From: Strigops habroptila
Lineage: Eukaryota > Chordata > Aves > Psittaciformes > Psittacidae
Reading direction: 5' to 3'
DNA length: 64,000 nt
NCBI RefSeq assembly: GCF_004027225.2
Contig: NC_044282.2
Span: 47,398,576-47,462,575, forward strand
Shown here: in pieces, positions 39,301 to 50,293 of the stretch
Layout: every line of letters begins with the position of its first letter
Position numbering within the stretch: position 1 is the stretch's first letter
Notes under the pieces: model-generated
The model's database searches: none
What the model saw: the letters and a program-made list of their open reading frames with translations, nothing else
What the model was told of the DNA's origin: nothing
Made by a program: the position numbers and the translations under genes

Positions 39301-42300
39301 TGTAGGACCTTGCACTTGAACTTCATGAGGTTGGCATTGGCCCACCTCACAAGTGTGTCAAGGTCCCTCTGGATGGGACCTTGACTTTTTACTACTTTAT
39401 TTTTACTTTTTTCCTTATAACCCCTTCTATTTCGTCAGTTTCTCCTTTCTGTTCACAATATCAACTAGAAAATATTTATAGAATGCTAAACACTTTAATT
39501 AAAAAGTGTTCTAGAAAATTGGAGTGTTTTGGTACTACTGAGCAAGTGTAATGCCAGACAAAGCTGCAATGTCTGATATTGGAAATACATTTCAAGGCAC
39601 ATTTGAAACCTTTTGTTTGCTTTTTAAACTTCTGATGGTTTTTCTTTTTTGCTTTATTCTTTGCTTGCCTTTTCCTTCTTTGTCTGTTTCAGTGTTTGTT
39701 TTTCCCCTGTTATGCACTATCTATCCTCTTTATGTCCCATTTCTGTTCTTCTATGATACTGCCTGTCTACCCTCAGAAGACTGCAATCTTGTTGTTTAAT
39801 ACTCTCTTCATTTGTAAAGGCCAGAAATGGTAATAGAATAAACTTAATCTGGAGCAAATAAAATTAATAAACTTTTAAAAATCCAAAGGGGGGAAAAAAG
39901 TGGGAAAATGATGATACAAATTTTTGTGAATATAATGCAAGCACCTCTCAGCCTTATATATTAAAACAACACAATTTTCAGATAGTCACTGTTTGTACAC
40001 GTAGCAGATCTTGGGTTTTACATGAATATTATATAAAGAGGAAAGAATTGAGTGAAAAATTTCTAGTGAAAATATTCCATTGAGTTTTCTTACCTTTTAG
40101 ATGCCTAGAGGGACTCCTTTCTTCCTTGGTGCTTGTGCCTTGTCTAGTTACGCTGGTTAGCATTCCAGAATCGCTGGACAGTGTTAAGAAAGGCCGTAAT
40201 TTAATGTGTTCTTGGTCTGTTGTTTCAGGGATTGGATTCAGCTGTTAAGTAGTCATACCAATAAAAGCACTTGAAATGAATTAAGACTTCAGCACATTCA
40301 GTGACACTAAAAGTACATTTTGGTGAAATCAAACGAACATAGAAATTGTTTTGTATATTCAAATTTAACACAAGTAATACTAAATGTGTTCTAGTCAATT
40401 ATAAATTCTTGTGAAGATTCATAAGTTTCCTTTTCTGTGCTGTTTCTACTGAGCTGGTATTGCTACAGACTGGAAACCTCAACAGCTTTTTTTCCCCTAA
40501 GAGGCTTGTCCAACTAGCAAGTCTTTTTGTTATTTTTGTGTAGGGATAATAGCAAATTCCACTGAGTGTAGCACTGAGATGTTGCTAGAGAAGCCTATTA
40601 AACTCTTAAATTATTAGCTGTGTGTAACTGTGTGTTGTCATGCCTTGCATAAGCTGGAAGAAATAAAAGGAAATTGTGTTCCATCATTAAGGCCACAAAT
40701 ATAATGAGGATTATTTTCAATTGAGTTGAATGTGAAATTAATAATGAAGCTTCAGCCGTGAAGCTGCCTTTAAGCACAAAGTGTCCATGTAAAAGGTGAA
40801 ACTGTTGACTAAAAGGATTAACTGATGTTCTTGCTTTTGTTCTCTGACGCACCTACGTGATAGACCTCATAAGATGCTCTCATCTAGACCTTGTCTCAGT
40901 CCGTACAAGTTGTACGTTTGCACTGGTTCTTTTAACCTGGTGCCATGTCCATTGTGCTACTGGCCGCCGTTTTAAGAGCCGGTAGGTGGCATCAAAGACC
41001 AGTTCTGCCTCAGGATCACGGTGTTTGCTGTGGCTTCATGCTGCACGTCGGTGGGCGCTGGACCTCTACTGCTGACCACGGGCACCGTACGGGCTTGGCT
41101 GTCACCTGCCAGCATGACCACGGAGCTGCCAGCCTCTCCGAAGCGTTAAGCTGTTTTTTGCAGGCTGCTTGTCATGGCCCTGCAGCTCCAGCCGGGGAGC
41201 TGTAGATCCAGCCCTCGCGTTCCTGCCTGAACAGGTGAACGGTCTGTGGGGAAACAGTGAGGAAATCTGTACAGAATCAATGCTGATGTTTTGTGCTGGT
41301 GTGCTTTAAATTAATTTTCCTTCGTCCTGGCTGGGTAATGCTGTAGGGAAGAGAGGCTTTTCTTTTTTATTCTTACTCCTTCCCCGACCTCCCAGGTTTT
41401 GCTGCTGAAAAGGTTTCCAACTCACAAGTCACTCTATTAAATTAAATTTCCTATTGCTGCTTCACTTAAATTTTAGTGATTCATATCAGTAATGAAATAG
41501 GGAGGTTTTGTTGTTGGTTGGTTGGGGTTTTTTTTCCAACCCTCTTCACCATTTGCTACGTTTTTGTTCTGATGGTGTTTCTTTTTTGCTGGATTTAGGT
41601 ACGTTTTTTTAAAAGAATATCTACGTTTCCACAGTTAGGGATTACATGGCAGATGGATACACACCTTAACCTCAGTAAAATTTCTGCAATGTAAATAATT
41701 CTCTTGTTAGTCCTGACTGTGCTGAAGTTTAAAATTCTGTGCTTTAATCCCCAACTCTGAGGTATTGATTTAAGTACATAAAATTTTCCCTTGTTTCCCC
41801 ACTGTTCCCTTATTGCTCGAATGGAAAATAGTATTTCCAGCTCCTAAATACTGTTAGTTATATGTTGTGTAGGTTAATATCCTTCTAGAACTCCAGGTTT
41901 AAGTGTAGCTCCCCAAAAAAGGTCCGTTTTCATGGGTACCAGAGGGAGTTTTGTCTCTGCATATAATCCAGTGTCTTAATCAAATGAATAGTGGTTTATG
42001 AAACGGGTTGTCATCTCATATTGTGGTAGACAGAGTTAAACTGTTTAGTAGAAAAATACACAAACTACCCAACTACGCAAAGTAGTGATTTCAAAATGTT
42101 ACTAGTTTGCTGAACAAGGGTCCTTGTATGTGCTTTGTATCTTGTTTTCTGTATACTGTGAATCGTGTACATCACATCAATTCTTTTTTTTTTTTTCCTT
42201 TTCTTTTTAACATAAACCCAAGAATGCACCTCTTTGTGCTCTGGATCAGTAGATGGTAGCTTGTATTTAAAGAAGAACCAAAAGGAGAAACTGAGGATGA

Positions 42301-45300
42301 CAATGCCAATGACCCTTTCATTCTGTTACATGGCATTACTCTGGCTGAGAGAACCAGTGACATTATCTGACCTCTTAAGGTATGAATAGTCTCTAGTGAA
42401 ATATTTGTTGCTTTTATAAATATATTTTTTTATAATTTAAAAAAATCAGATCTGTACTATTTCTCACTAATTTGCTCAGTAATAGTGAAAAGTTCTCTGT
42501 GTTTAGTTGTCTTTTCATTGACATAACAATTCACACAGGTGCTTTTGGAGAACATTCTCCTCTGTTGATTGCAATGAATATCAAAGAGCTGTAAGGGAGA
42601 AGGGTTTGGAGCTAAAGAAGGTTTTTCTCCTTCTCCTTCAAAATTTCTTAAGATTCACCAGCACTAGATGTGCTGTTGTCAGCATGCCAGAATTAAATGA
42701 GTAAACATTCTCCAGGGCTTGCATCAGTGGCATCATACAAACAATAGCACTAGCATATAGTGATCTGAAAGGCAGCTAAGTAACTTCATGCAGTGGAGCT
42801 TGGACACAGAAATTAATATAGGAAGTCCTTTTTTGTCTTCATATCTTTTAATCTGTAATTATTAGAGTTCAGAATAACACACCTTTTAATGTAGTAGAAA
42901 TAAAATCTTCTAATAATAGGGTTTGATGCTAAAGGGAGACCGCCAAACTGTTGCTGACAATGCAGTTCCATTCTCCCCCCTACAACAAGGCTGTGAACAC
43001 TCTCCTTATTTACTTAAAGAATGAAAAATTGTTCATTAACTTTTCTTGTTAGCCATAAATATTTTAAATCGAGCCCAAATAGATTAAATTCAGGAATTCT
43101 TAGATTTTCCTTGCAAGATCTTTTGTATACTGATACTCCTTTTCAACAAGTGCTGAAATAGTATGTATTTCTAAAAAGATAGTAGAAAAAATGTTACTTT
43201 GCCAAAATTTAAGGAACAGAAAGACTCAAGTGACTGTATGTTGGCAAATCAAATTGAAAACTCAGGCAAAATAAAGGAAAAACTGATTAAAAATTCAGTT
43301 CAGTTCTTTAGTTTTTATTTTTGAAATATATAACCCGTGAGCTAAAAGGCAAGGCAATGAGTACATCATCCCCCACCTGTGGTGCATGTAACTCATATTG
43401 CTGCTGAAAGTGTGATGAATGTAAGGGAAGTGTACACCAGAGCCTGATACTCTACTGTGGCCTCTCTCCCCTTGAAGTGCCAACTTCCACCAGCAGTTTC
43501 CTACCTTTGTATGAGCTTTCCAATAAGGATGGGTATTGAAGAATGCTATTCTGCAAGTACTTTTAAAAGGGGAGGTTTGTATGTGCTCGAGTAGTTAATA
43601 GTAGCTAATTTATTTCTATGCAAAACAATGTTTAACCCTTTGACTTAACTTTAGGGGCTGGCTGTTGCCTTCATTGATCAGAATTGCACAAAATCATACC
43701 TGCATAACTAGATAGGCTGTTACATAAAAGAGACTTGTTAAATTTTCAGCAAAATGCCACAGTATTCAGAATTCACACTAGCACCCTGCCATACAGAAGT
43801 ATTTATCGAATAGATTAAAAACTAGTAGAACTCAAAAGTAGTTTTCAATAACAAGATGTATTACTGACTACTGTCTTCCTAAGGAAGTTCAGGAGGAGTC
43901 AGAACAACCATAGCATACTCTGTATTTTTGTCACCGATTGAAAAACTAAATATATAAATCCTGTCTGATACAATGTTTGTATATGGCAAAAAATCCAAGT
44001 AGTAAATTACAATTACTGGCATGGATAAAATGGTTCATAGTAAAGAATTATTACTTAGCCCATCCTGTTTGGGGAGAAAAATAAATTATTATATATCTAT
44101 TATTTGGTTACTTTATCTTGGAAACTGTCTCTCTAAAGCATGTGGAGTCATACGAGGCAAATACATCCTCACAAGTTTCTGTCTTAGGATGATTTGAAAA
44201 ATCTGGTTTGAAAAAAAAAACAACCAACAAAATCAGCTGCCAAAGTCAACTATTTAGGGGAAAGGCAGATTGTGTTGTTTGTATATTAATGGTATATTGT
44301 GGTATTTGGCACTTTAAAAACTGGCAACTGCAGAAAAGATATAGGGAAATAATTCAGAACCTGGAGAACATCCTTTGTACTGAGGTCCTCAAGAGATGAG
44401 CACATTTGCTTGAAAGGATTTAGGGGAAACATGAAAACAGTAAAAAAAGCTGGAAAATGAGAGGAAAAAACAATCAAGTGCCAAAAATAGCAGAGAAAGG
44501 CATAATCAGAAACTAGTAATTGGAAATTGAAATAAGATGATTTGAATGAGAAGGTATCATTTCATTAGATAAAATTTGTGGGTGTAATACTTTTAAAAGT
44601 GGATAAAATGTTTCGGTGACTTTAAATGCACTGAACATAGGAACTGGATTAAATGCAGAAAGTGATGTTTAAAAGAATATAATTTGTATTGCAAAGTTTT
44701 ACCATGATACGATAGTTATATAAGACCGTAATTACATTATCATGCTTCCCTCCCTACCCTTAAGGTCTCTTTCACAAGCTTCACGAAAAAGGGAAAAGAA
44801 TTTTAAATTGCATGAACCATGATAAAATACTTGTTTGCTAACTTATGAATATTTAAGTTTAAAAAATCAGACATTTTTTCATGCATTAAGATACACAGAT
44901 GAAAATAGTGACAGACCAGAGATGAAAACTGTGCAGAGAAAACATTAAGTATTCAGCATTACCTTTTAAATCTGTGTAGGCATTTTATTTTTTTTCTAAT
45001 TTAAACCAGCTGAATTACAGTTGGGCTTAAAGTTCTGCCTTGTTTTTTCCTTAGTTTGGTTTTCTCCCTACCTTGAAGTCAGCTGACTACTGCTCCTCCC
45101 TTGTGATACATGCTTAGGCACTATGGTAGGGCAATCTGCCAGCTTTTAAAGGATTTACAACACCAAAAATACACTCCTCCTTGCTACTTGACACACTTAG
45201 CAGAAAAACACTACAATTACTTCCTCTGACAGGGACATTTTGGTTTAAAAATAACATTTTTAACAACCTGCTGCTCAAGTCTATGCAACACATTAAATCC

Positions 45301-48300
45301 TTTTTCACTGTGAATAGTCCCACAATACTCCATACAGTGTACATTATTTATCTAATTAATAAAATTGTTGGCTTGTGGGAGAAGTTTCAAGATGCTAGAC
45401 TTTGAGATTCTGAGAACTAATGCTTTTCAAATGAGGTTATACCTAGCTGTACTGGCAAGACTAAACTTGTAATCGGTTTGTGGCATTACTCTGTGGCTTT
45501 AACAGATGCATCATTTCCTTGTAGCATGCAGAGGACCTGGGATTTTTTTCATACTTGGTCCTTAGTACACTGCTGCTGTAATTAAAGGAACATGGACTGT
45601 GTACTGCTAGTATCTGCTAGTCAGGTTTCCAAGCACTTCACTGGTAGAGCATAGGCCTGCAAGTGTTTTGATCGTCTGCCTGTAATGGTTTGGAAGAACA
45701 GCAGACAGAAGAAACTGTTCTGAAGAGCTATTCCAAATCTGGGCTTTTGGAGTAAGTGTTAAAAACCTGAATCATCAGCACATTGTATTCATAACAGGGT
45801 ATTTACACTCTTTCATGTATTTTTAGAATGTAAAACCAACTCTTAACCTGTGAAAGAATAGCAGTCTTTTGTATGGAGACAGTAATTTCAAGCTGGGAAA
45901 GATGTCATTATTTTTTAAACAGTTGCAGTGCTTTGAATTAGTACAGCCAAGTTAGTGAAAAACAACCCACAACATTTAGATGGACACTGCTATTGTCTCT
46001 TGCGGTGTAAGGATGTGGTTCCAGCATCAGTTTAGGATGATCAACGTTTCTGTTGCTGTGGTCCTGCATAAACATCCCTGCTCTTTCTCTTGCCGTGGGT
46101 ACCAGCATTCATCCTGTTTATGGTATATTAGTTGAAAGAAGTAGATCTGGAGAAAACTAATTGTGCAAAATAAAGTTTCACCAGACATTTTAGTGCAGGT
46201 TAATTTGCTTCATTGCAGTCCCTTTCTGCTTTGTGCTGGCAGTAATGCTTCTGCAGTCAGCTGAGTTTGGAAATCTGTCTGGTTGGAATCAAACCCTGGA
46301 AAACAAAAGACTAGTTCTCAATCTAATCCTCTGTCTGAGAAGTCACGCAAGTGCTTTTGTCAGCAGGGAGGAGTGTGAGGCAGAGGACTGGAGGGTCGGA
46401 TTTCCCATCTCAGAGGCAGCAAGCTGTTAGGGTGGTTCGGCAGCAATCACCACTACACCACACCCGAAGGAAGGTCCTGATTGTTTGTCCTTTCCAGCTG
46501 CTACTGTGCTGGCTCAGGAGGTTGCAGCTTGCTGTGTCTTGGTACCAGCTCTTCAGATCTGACAACTAATTGTGTGATTGCACCTTAACACGTGTCAGCC
46601 AAAGCTTATCATAAGCTGAGCCTGTAATGGGTCACTCTTGCTGAAAGAGGAAGGTCTCACTTCCCTTTCTTCTTTCTTCTTTCCTCCTCCTGTGTGATGC
46701 ATTCCCTTTCCCTCTGCCAACTCTTGCACTTGTTGGAGCCATCTGTGAGCCTCCTCAGCTGGTCAGGTGATGTTAAAGAAACTCATATTTCTGGCAGTAG
46801 GGTAAATGGGTAGTGTTTTGCTGCTGTTACAAGTTACATTTGTGGAAGAGGATGATGAACAACAGGAGCACACAGTCAGATGGGAAGGAGGGAAGTACTG
46901 CTAGTTATGTCGAGCTTTTAGGACAGCTCAGGGCATTTTGTGAAACCATACCTCAAGTTGAAGTTCTTCAGTTTAGTGCATATGACCTGCATATGGCTAA
47001 AATGAGCTAAGGAACTGACATGCAAGCTGCTTGGCAGATCAGGTGGGCTGGCAAGGACAAGCAACCAGTGCTGGGTTTGGATGATACCCTCACCGAGTGT
47101 GTGGACCAGTGCACATCGCCACTCAGGGTGGGGAAATGCTACTGACCCTGGTTGAGGAAAGCTACTGAAATTTTGTTACACCCCGCAATTTGATTAGAAA
47201 GGATTGTGCAATGACTTTTACTGCTTCATTTAAGAGACCAACACATAGAGCCTCAGAATAAATGTATTGGGAAATGTGATTTTTCAGATTGCTATTATTT
47301 TTCAGAAATCATAATATAAATGATGGGTTAATTCTAACTAAAAGAGAGAGTTTCGATTAAGAAATGCACTTTTCATTTGAATCTGGTTTGAATTCAATTT
47401 TCTAATTAAACTGAAAATTCAGTTAATGTTTAAAAAAATTAGCATGTGATTGTAAAGTTTGCAGCCTTCCAATAGAATTTTAGTCAACTTCAGTAGACAT
47501 ACACAACATAACATGCAACAAGTGGTGATGAGGGCACTGCACTGGGAGAGGGAAGGTGAGCTTGTGAATTGCTATGGGCTCGGGAGGGAGGTGAATCCTC
47601 CTCAACAGTGGCTGCTCTGTCTGTGAAGGCATTGTTCTGCCTTGCTTCTGTTCTTTTGTTTGTTTGTGGGGGGTTTTTTTGGTTTGTTTTGTTGGGTTTT
47701 TTTTCCCCTCCAGATTAATTTTGAATGGAAGTGGCAGATTGCTGTGCTTCACGAAACTTAGTGTTTCAGTGCGGGGGATTGGATCTAGCTAGCAATTGAA
47801 GTGTTTAGGTACTGCCCTGCATTGGGAGCAGTTGCAGACCCTAGCCTTGCAACCACTGTAGGAACCCGGAAGGGACTTGCAGATTTTGTAGACCCAAGAA
47901 GTGACTAATCTATGTAGCAAAATCAGGGTGATAACGCGCAAGGAACACAGCCAGCAGGAGAGAAAATAGTTATCAAATCTCTAATATCATTTAAAGAACA
48001 GGGTTTGCTCTGTTTGAAATGTTAACTTATTCAAGTTTAATATCCTCTTTTAACAAAATTGTCTTGGAGAAGAGACAGGAGGCAGTTCTAGTTTAGTCCT
48101 GTGGGAGACCATTAATCTGCTTTAATCTGGAATGAGAGTAGCATTAGTACCTTGTGAGGATTCATGGGTGTTCAGTGCTTGCTTTGCCTAGTGTGAATGG
48201 CAGCTAAGATGTTAGATAAGAGCAGGGGTTTGGTGTGGTGGTGGCTTTTTATTGGTACCTATGGTTAAGTCTTCATATATATATATGAAAAAGTCAAGAA

Positions 48301-49052
48301 AAATCCTAAATAACACTGCCAACCAGTTTTTAACAGCAAAAACAAAAAAAAGGCATTATTTAGATGAAAATAGAAAATAATAATTTTGTAGTTATTAGTA
48401 TACAAAATAATTTCTATTCATACACAAAATAATACTTTTAAAGAATTAGAATACAGATGTAATTAATGGGATTTCAGTTCTGCATACCTGCTCATCATTC
48501 GATTACTTTCCTCCCTCCCGACTCAAGCTCCTCCAGCAGAAAGTGTGTGTTTTAAAAGTAAAATTTGCGTAAAGCTTTAGAATTTGGAAAAAAAAAAAAA
48601 AAATTCCATGCCATTCAGAGGAGGCTTAAGGCAGTTTCAGAAATGCAGTAGCTGAAGAATGTGCAGAACAAACTCCATATAAGCGTGTTGATTGTAAGCT
48701 TTCTGCCATAACATTACCATTTGTCCATCATATCCAAGCTTGAACTTAAAGGCCTGTTAAATGATTGAGCTGGTTTTTGATTGATGGAACATTTAAGGGT
48801 GTGTTGCTTCAGATAGAATTGCTTAGGCAGTACCATATCAATGTTACTTCAAATCAGAAGTTGATGTGTATATTAATTTTAGAATAAATGTATGGGGTTT
48901 TCATGCTAAATACTATTTTGTTTTGGACTTAATTTTTTTTTTTTTAATGCAGGTTTGTTGTTGAAGGTCATATTCCATATTTGAATGTTTTCCAGCATTT
49001 TCCGGAGAAGATGAAATTATGTGGAGTTGATCTTAAGATCTTTTGTGTAGAG
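33364..49052 (+). CDS. TAF1B: TAF1B, 5' part (exons 1-8 of an incomplete gene)
   Basis: TATA-box-binding-protein-associated factor, RNA polymerase I, subunit B. It is a nucleolar component of SL1/TIF-IB and the functional counterpart of TFIIB (yeast Rrn7), recruiting Pol I to rDNA promoters. Eight exons join in frame: 33364-33381, 34199-34297, 34795-34882, 36736-36833, 37124-37219, 37837-37969, 42223-42379 and 48953-49052. Together they are 789 bp or 263 codons. The zinc ribbon uses C13, C16, C31 and C34. WYVCEGFQ (74-81), AEALEALGV (88-96) and SKQAY (120-124) match the vertebrate protein, as do [15 protein letters not shown] (204-218), LSDLLRF (225-231) and [13 protein letters not shown] (236-248). 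The spacer at about 134-185 is acidic, serine-rich and poorly conserved. The human protein is 588 residues, so a little under half is present; the C-terminal cyclin-like region and stop codon lie beyond the window. Confidence 0.93.
33382..34198 (+). other. TAF1B intron 1 (817 bp)
   Basis: The first part continues the CpG island and includes a 13-G run at 33518-33530, clustered GC boxes and a YY1-like motif near 33680. It then turns AT-rich and ends in TTTTTCCCTTTTAG. Long open frames here (for example + strand to 34013, and a 277-codon frame on the minus strand, 33094-33927) are products of stop-poor GC-rich DNA. Confidence 0.75.
33518..33530. repeat. 13-bp poly(G) run in intron 1
   Basis: G13 on the sense strand about 140 bp past the exon 1 donor, preceded by GCGGGC. 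With neighbouring GGGG and GGG clusters it could support a G-quadruplex in DNA or nascent RNA. Confidence 0.95.
34199..34297 (+). CDS. TAF1B: TAF1B exon 2: zinc ribbon (residues 7-39)
   Basis: The exon reads [17 protein letters not shown] and then [16 protein letters not shown]. It carries the complete RRN7/TAF1B-type zinc ribbon as two CxxC pairs, C13/C16 and C31/C34, 14 residues apart. This domain corresponds to the TFIIB zinc ribbon that contacts polymerase. The acceptor is CCCTTTTAG; the donor is GAG|GTAAAA. Exon length is 99 bp, phase 0 at both ends. The match to mammalian TAF1B (W21, G22, L23, T24, D25 and the SCHNVTE segment) is close enough to make this exon certain. Confidence 0.96.
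34298..34794 (+). other. TAF1B intron 2 (497 bp)
   Basis: GTAAAA donor and a TTCCTGTTTTGCAG acceptor. No repeat or other feature is recognised inside. Confidence 0.85.
34795..34882 (+). CDS. TAF1B: TAF1B exon 3 (residues 40-68)
   Basis: It encodes [20 protein letters not shown] and then KGSRKQEKT, matching the region just after the zinc ribbon in mammals (EVTNTDLIPNTQIK). By analogy with TFIIB and Brf1 this is the B-reader/linker segment that enters the polymerase active-site cleft. The end is basic and variable. The acceptor is TTTTGCAG and the donor ACTG|GTACGT. Length is 88 bp, ending in phase 1 so that residue D69 is split across intron 3. Confidence 0.95.
34883..36735 (+). other. TAF1B intron 3 (1.85 kb)
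   Basis: GTACGT donor; the acceptor ATTTTTAACTTAG follows a T-rich tract at about 36700-36732. No transposable element or extra exon is recognised. Minus-strand open frames here are short and have no known match. Confidence 0.8.
36736..36833 (+). CDS. TAF1B: TAF1B exon 4 (residues 69-101)
   Basis: Reads [19 protein letters not shown] and then [14 protein letters not shown]. The WYVCEGFQ and QAEALxxLGV motifs are characteristic of vertebrate TAF1B and mark the helical start of the first cyclin-like fold. Acceptor CTTAG, donor AAG|GTATGT. Length is 98 bp, entered in phase 1 and leaving in phase 0. C77 corresponds to a cysteine in the mammalian sequence; C72 and C97 replace other residues. Confidence 0.95.
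37124..37219 (+). CDS. TAF1B: TAF1B exon 5 (residues 102-133)
   Basis: Reads [20 protein letters not shown] and then [12 protein letters not shown]. The segment VLxNFWxxYLQxSKQAYC is conserved with mammalian TAF1B; the last dozen residues are variable. It belongs to the first cyclin-like fold. Acceptor TTTATCAG and a near-perfect donor TCA|GTAAGT. Length is 96 bp, phase 0 at both ends. It follows exon 4 across a short intron (36834-37123, 290 bp) in which I see no features. Confidence 0.95.
37220..37836 (+). other. TAF1B intron 5 (617 bp) with candidate alternative exon
   Basis: Ends in TATTTACAAGCCACAG, a weak acceptor, immediately before exon 6. Within it a stronger acceptor, TTATTTGGTTTCTTCAG, ends at 37787 and defines a 49-bp candidate exon described separately. 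No transposon is seen. Confidence 0.75.
37788..37836 (+). other. TAF1B: Candidate 49-bp alternative TAF1B exon
   Basis: Flanked by a strong polypyrimidine acceptor (TGGTTTCTTCAG) and a strong donor (ACAG|GTATGT). It is open in the required phase ([16 protein letters not shown]) and ends in phase 1, exactly like exon 6. Spliced from exon 5 to exon 7 in place of exon 6 it keeps the frame. If the acceptor at 37787 is used but the exon runs on into exon 6, a TGA stops translation after 18 codons (I E M V ... G M). I see no match of these residues to mammalian TAF1B. This is inference from splice signals only; it may be a decoy or poison exon. Confidence 0.35.
37837..37969 (+). CDS. TAF1B: TAF1B exon 6: acidic serine-rich spacer (residues 134-177)
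   Basis: Reads [18 protein letters not shown], then [15 protein letters not shown] and [11 protein letters not shown]. It aligns loosely with the mammalian spacer (…SEPELLSDVS…ESQSDIH…VSKASQSE), keeping the SxSDPE-like, [14 protein letters not shown] and SKxS landmarks. The start is forced: acceptors further downstream (37849 or 37851) put a stop in frame, and only 37837 joins exon 5 in phase 0. Length is 133 bp; the donor TCAG|GTAGGA leaves phase 1. The region is probably disordered, linking parts of the cyclin-like fold, and its serines in acidic context are plausible CK2-type sites. Confidence 0.85.
37970..42222 (+). other. TAF1B intron 6 (4.25 kb)
   Basis: Contains a long minus-strand CR1 at about 38507-39380; the rest is unremarkable AT-rich intron DNA. 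It ends in a long T-rich tract (42183-42208) and CATAAACCCAAG, an acceptor with A rather than C or T before AG. Confidence 0.85.
38507..39380 (-). mobile_element. CR1 LINE fragment with reverse-transcriptase C-terminus remnant (copy 3)
   Basis: Longest CR1 in the window (about 870 bp), on the minus strand inside TAF1B intron 6. Its tail begins TCATAGAATCATAGAATGG. Upstream of the 3' UTR it retains the end of ORF2 in two pieces in different frames. On the minus strand 39350-39105 gives [18 protein letters not shown] and [16 protein letters not shown]; 38979-38725 gives [20 protein letters not shown] and [18 protein letters not shown]. Both match the C-terminal end of CR1 reverse transcriptase. 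Between them about 50 bp of GTT-rich sequence (near 38985-39035) interrupts the frame. It is 5'-truncated and incapable of movement. Confidence 0.95.
42223..42379 (+). CDS. TAF1B: TAF1B exon 7 (residues 178-230)
   Basis: Reads [18 protein letters not shown], then [14 protein letters not shown] and [20 protein letters not shown]. It matches the mammalian SVCSGSLDG segment and the strongly conserved TMPxTLxFCYxxLLW helix plus LSDLLR of the cyclin-like fold. Entered in phase 1 (E178 split) and left in phase 2 (R230 split); 157 bp. The acceptor is preceded by a very long T tract but ends in AAG. The donor is TTAAG|GTATGA. Homology through both boundaries supports the placement even though no long open frame covers it. 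Confidence 0.94.
47655..47708. repeat. (TTTG)n / G-T rich simple repeat
   Basis: TTTG units followed by alternating short G and T runs, all within intron 7. Low-complexity sequence. Confidence 0.75.
48589..48603. repeat. 15-bp poly(A) run
   Basis: Uninterrupted A run in intron 7, about 350 bp upstream of exon 8. No retroposon body precedes it. Confidence 0.9.
48953..49052 (+). CDS. TAF1B: TAF1B exon 8 (residues 231-263)
   Basis: Reads [16 protein letters not shown] and then [17 protein letters not shown]. It corresponds to the mammalian FVEEDHIPYINAFQHFPEQM segment of the cyclin-like fold, with the following residues less conserved. Entered in phase 2 (completing R230) and leaving in phase 0; 100 bp. 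Acceptor ATGCAG after a T13 tract; donor GAG|GTAACT. The next mammalian exon begins with an SWPDYEDIY-like segment, which I could not find in the remaining 15 kb. Confidence 0.95.
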
Positions 49053-50293
49053 GTAACTTTTTTTCTTCAAGGGAAAGATTAAAAAAAAATACTAAAATTT
49101 AGTTATCTTATGGTATTTTAATTTTTTCTTTTGTCACTGTACTAATAAGTTGATTAAATCTGTTCTGTGGTACAGTTGATGTTTCACGTTATTGGAGCCT
49201 GTGCAGAAACCAGTGCCCTCTGTGACTTGGAATGCTTTAATCTTTAACCAGTCTTATTAAGCTGATTACCTAAGTTAAAATAAAATCAATAAATACTTTT
49301 GGAGGAAAAGGTATTCAGAACTTCTCTTGGAACACTCAGAAATAGGACTTGGCTTCACATGTAGGGACAATATATTATCCTTTTTGGTGCTTCTTTAAAA
49401 TATTTCTTGAATTTGTAATTCCATATTCTTTTCATAAAATATAGTTTAGATGCTATCAAAATTGTTTTTGTTCTTCCTGTACTGGTTTAAATATATCAAA
49501 CCTAAAATCTAAATCTACTTAAGGGTTATGGCCCTATTAGAAGCTGAATAGTGATGGACAGTCTTGAGTAAAATGTAAATTTCCCTTATTTAAGGTTATT
49601 ATGTATTATGGTAAAGATTGCCCACTGGTGTTTGTGTTGCAGAAAAGAAGTTTATTATGGATATTTGAAGTGTTCAAATAAAAACTTAGGTTTTAAGAGA
49701 AGAAAGCAGCAATTCTGCTAACAGGAAAAGCTAGGTTTTGGTCTGCTATAAGGTGTTTGTAGCCCAAGCCCTCAGTGATGATGTTGCAAGTAATGTTACC
49801 ATTCTCCAATAAGTGGTATTTTTAATACCACTGCTTTCCTGTCTGGATAAATAATAATTATACCTCAACTGTTAAAAATCAGGGCATAATTTTAATCTAA
49901 AACCTCTTGATTTCTTTTTCTGTCTTGTATTTTTTCTGTTAAGGAAAGATCTATTAAAACGTGAGTGTAAACTTTAAAAACAAAACATAACTCTTAATTT
50001 GCAATATCTCTGTCCTTCTTTACCTCCCTCCTTTGGAGGAGTTTTTGTCTCTCAAAAATGGTTACATAGAACTTGTATTCTGGCCAGATCAAATAAAATA
50101 CGCCCCCCCCCCATCCTACACATCACACAATTCATATGAATTGCAGCTCTAAAAGTTGTACCACACCTCCAAGTGGAAGATCTGGTTTGCAGAGAGGAGA
50201 TGACAGTTGCCTCTGGAGGATCCTAGTGCTTTCCTTTGGGATAGAGCTGTTTCTGGCATGCAAGATGATCTGATGCCAATCCTGAAGGTGATG

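Larger units (their letters stand above)
42380..48952 (+). other. TAF1B intron 7 (6.6 kb)
   Basis: GTATGA donor; acceptor CTTAATTTTTTTTTTTTTAATGCAG. No transposon body or further exon is recognised. Simple repeats are a G/T-rich tract at 47655-47708 and a 15-A run at 48589-48603 that sits in a symmetric TTTGG-A15-TTCC context. Confidence 0.8.

Noticed and set aside
38725..39350. Reverse-transcriptase-like protein segments as a domesticated gene
   Set aside because: They are the C-terminal end of CR1 ORF2, out of frame with each other and attached to a normal CR1 3' UTR and tail. This is a dead transposon fragment.
50063..50110. FWPDQIKYA-like reading resembling the start of the next TAF1B exon (SWPDYEDIY)
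   Set aside because: No acceptor AG in the right phase precedes it and the similarity stops after four residues, followed by a C-run.
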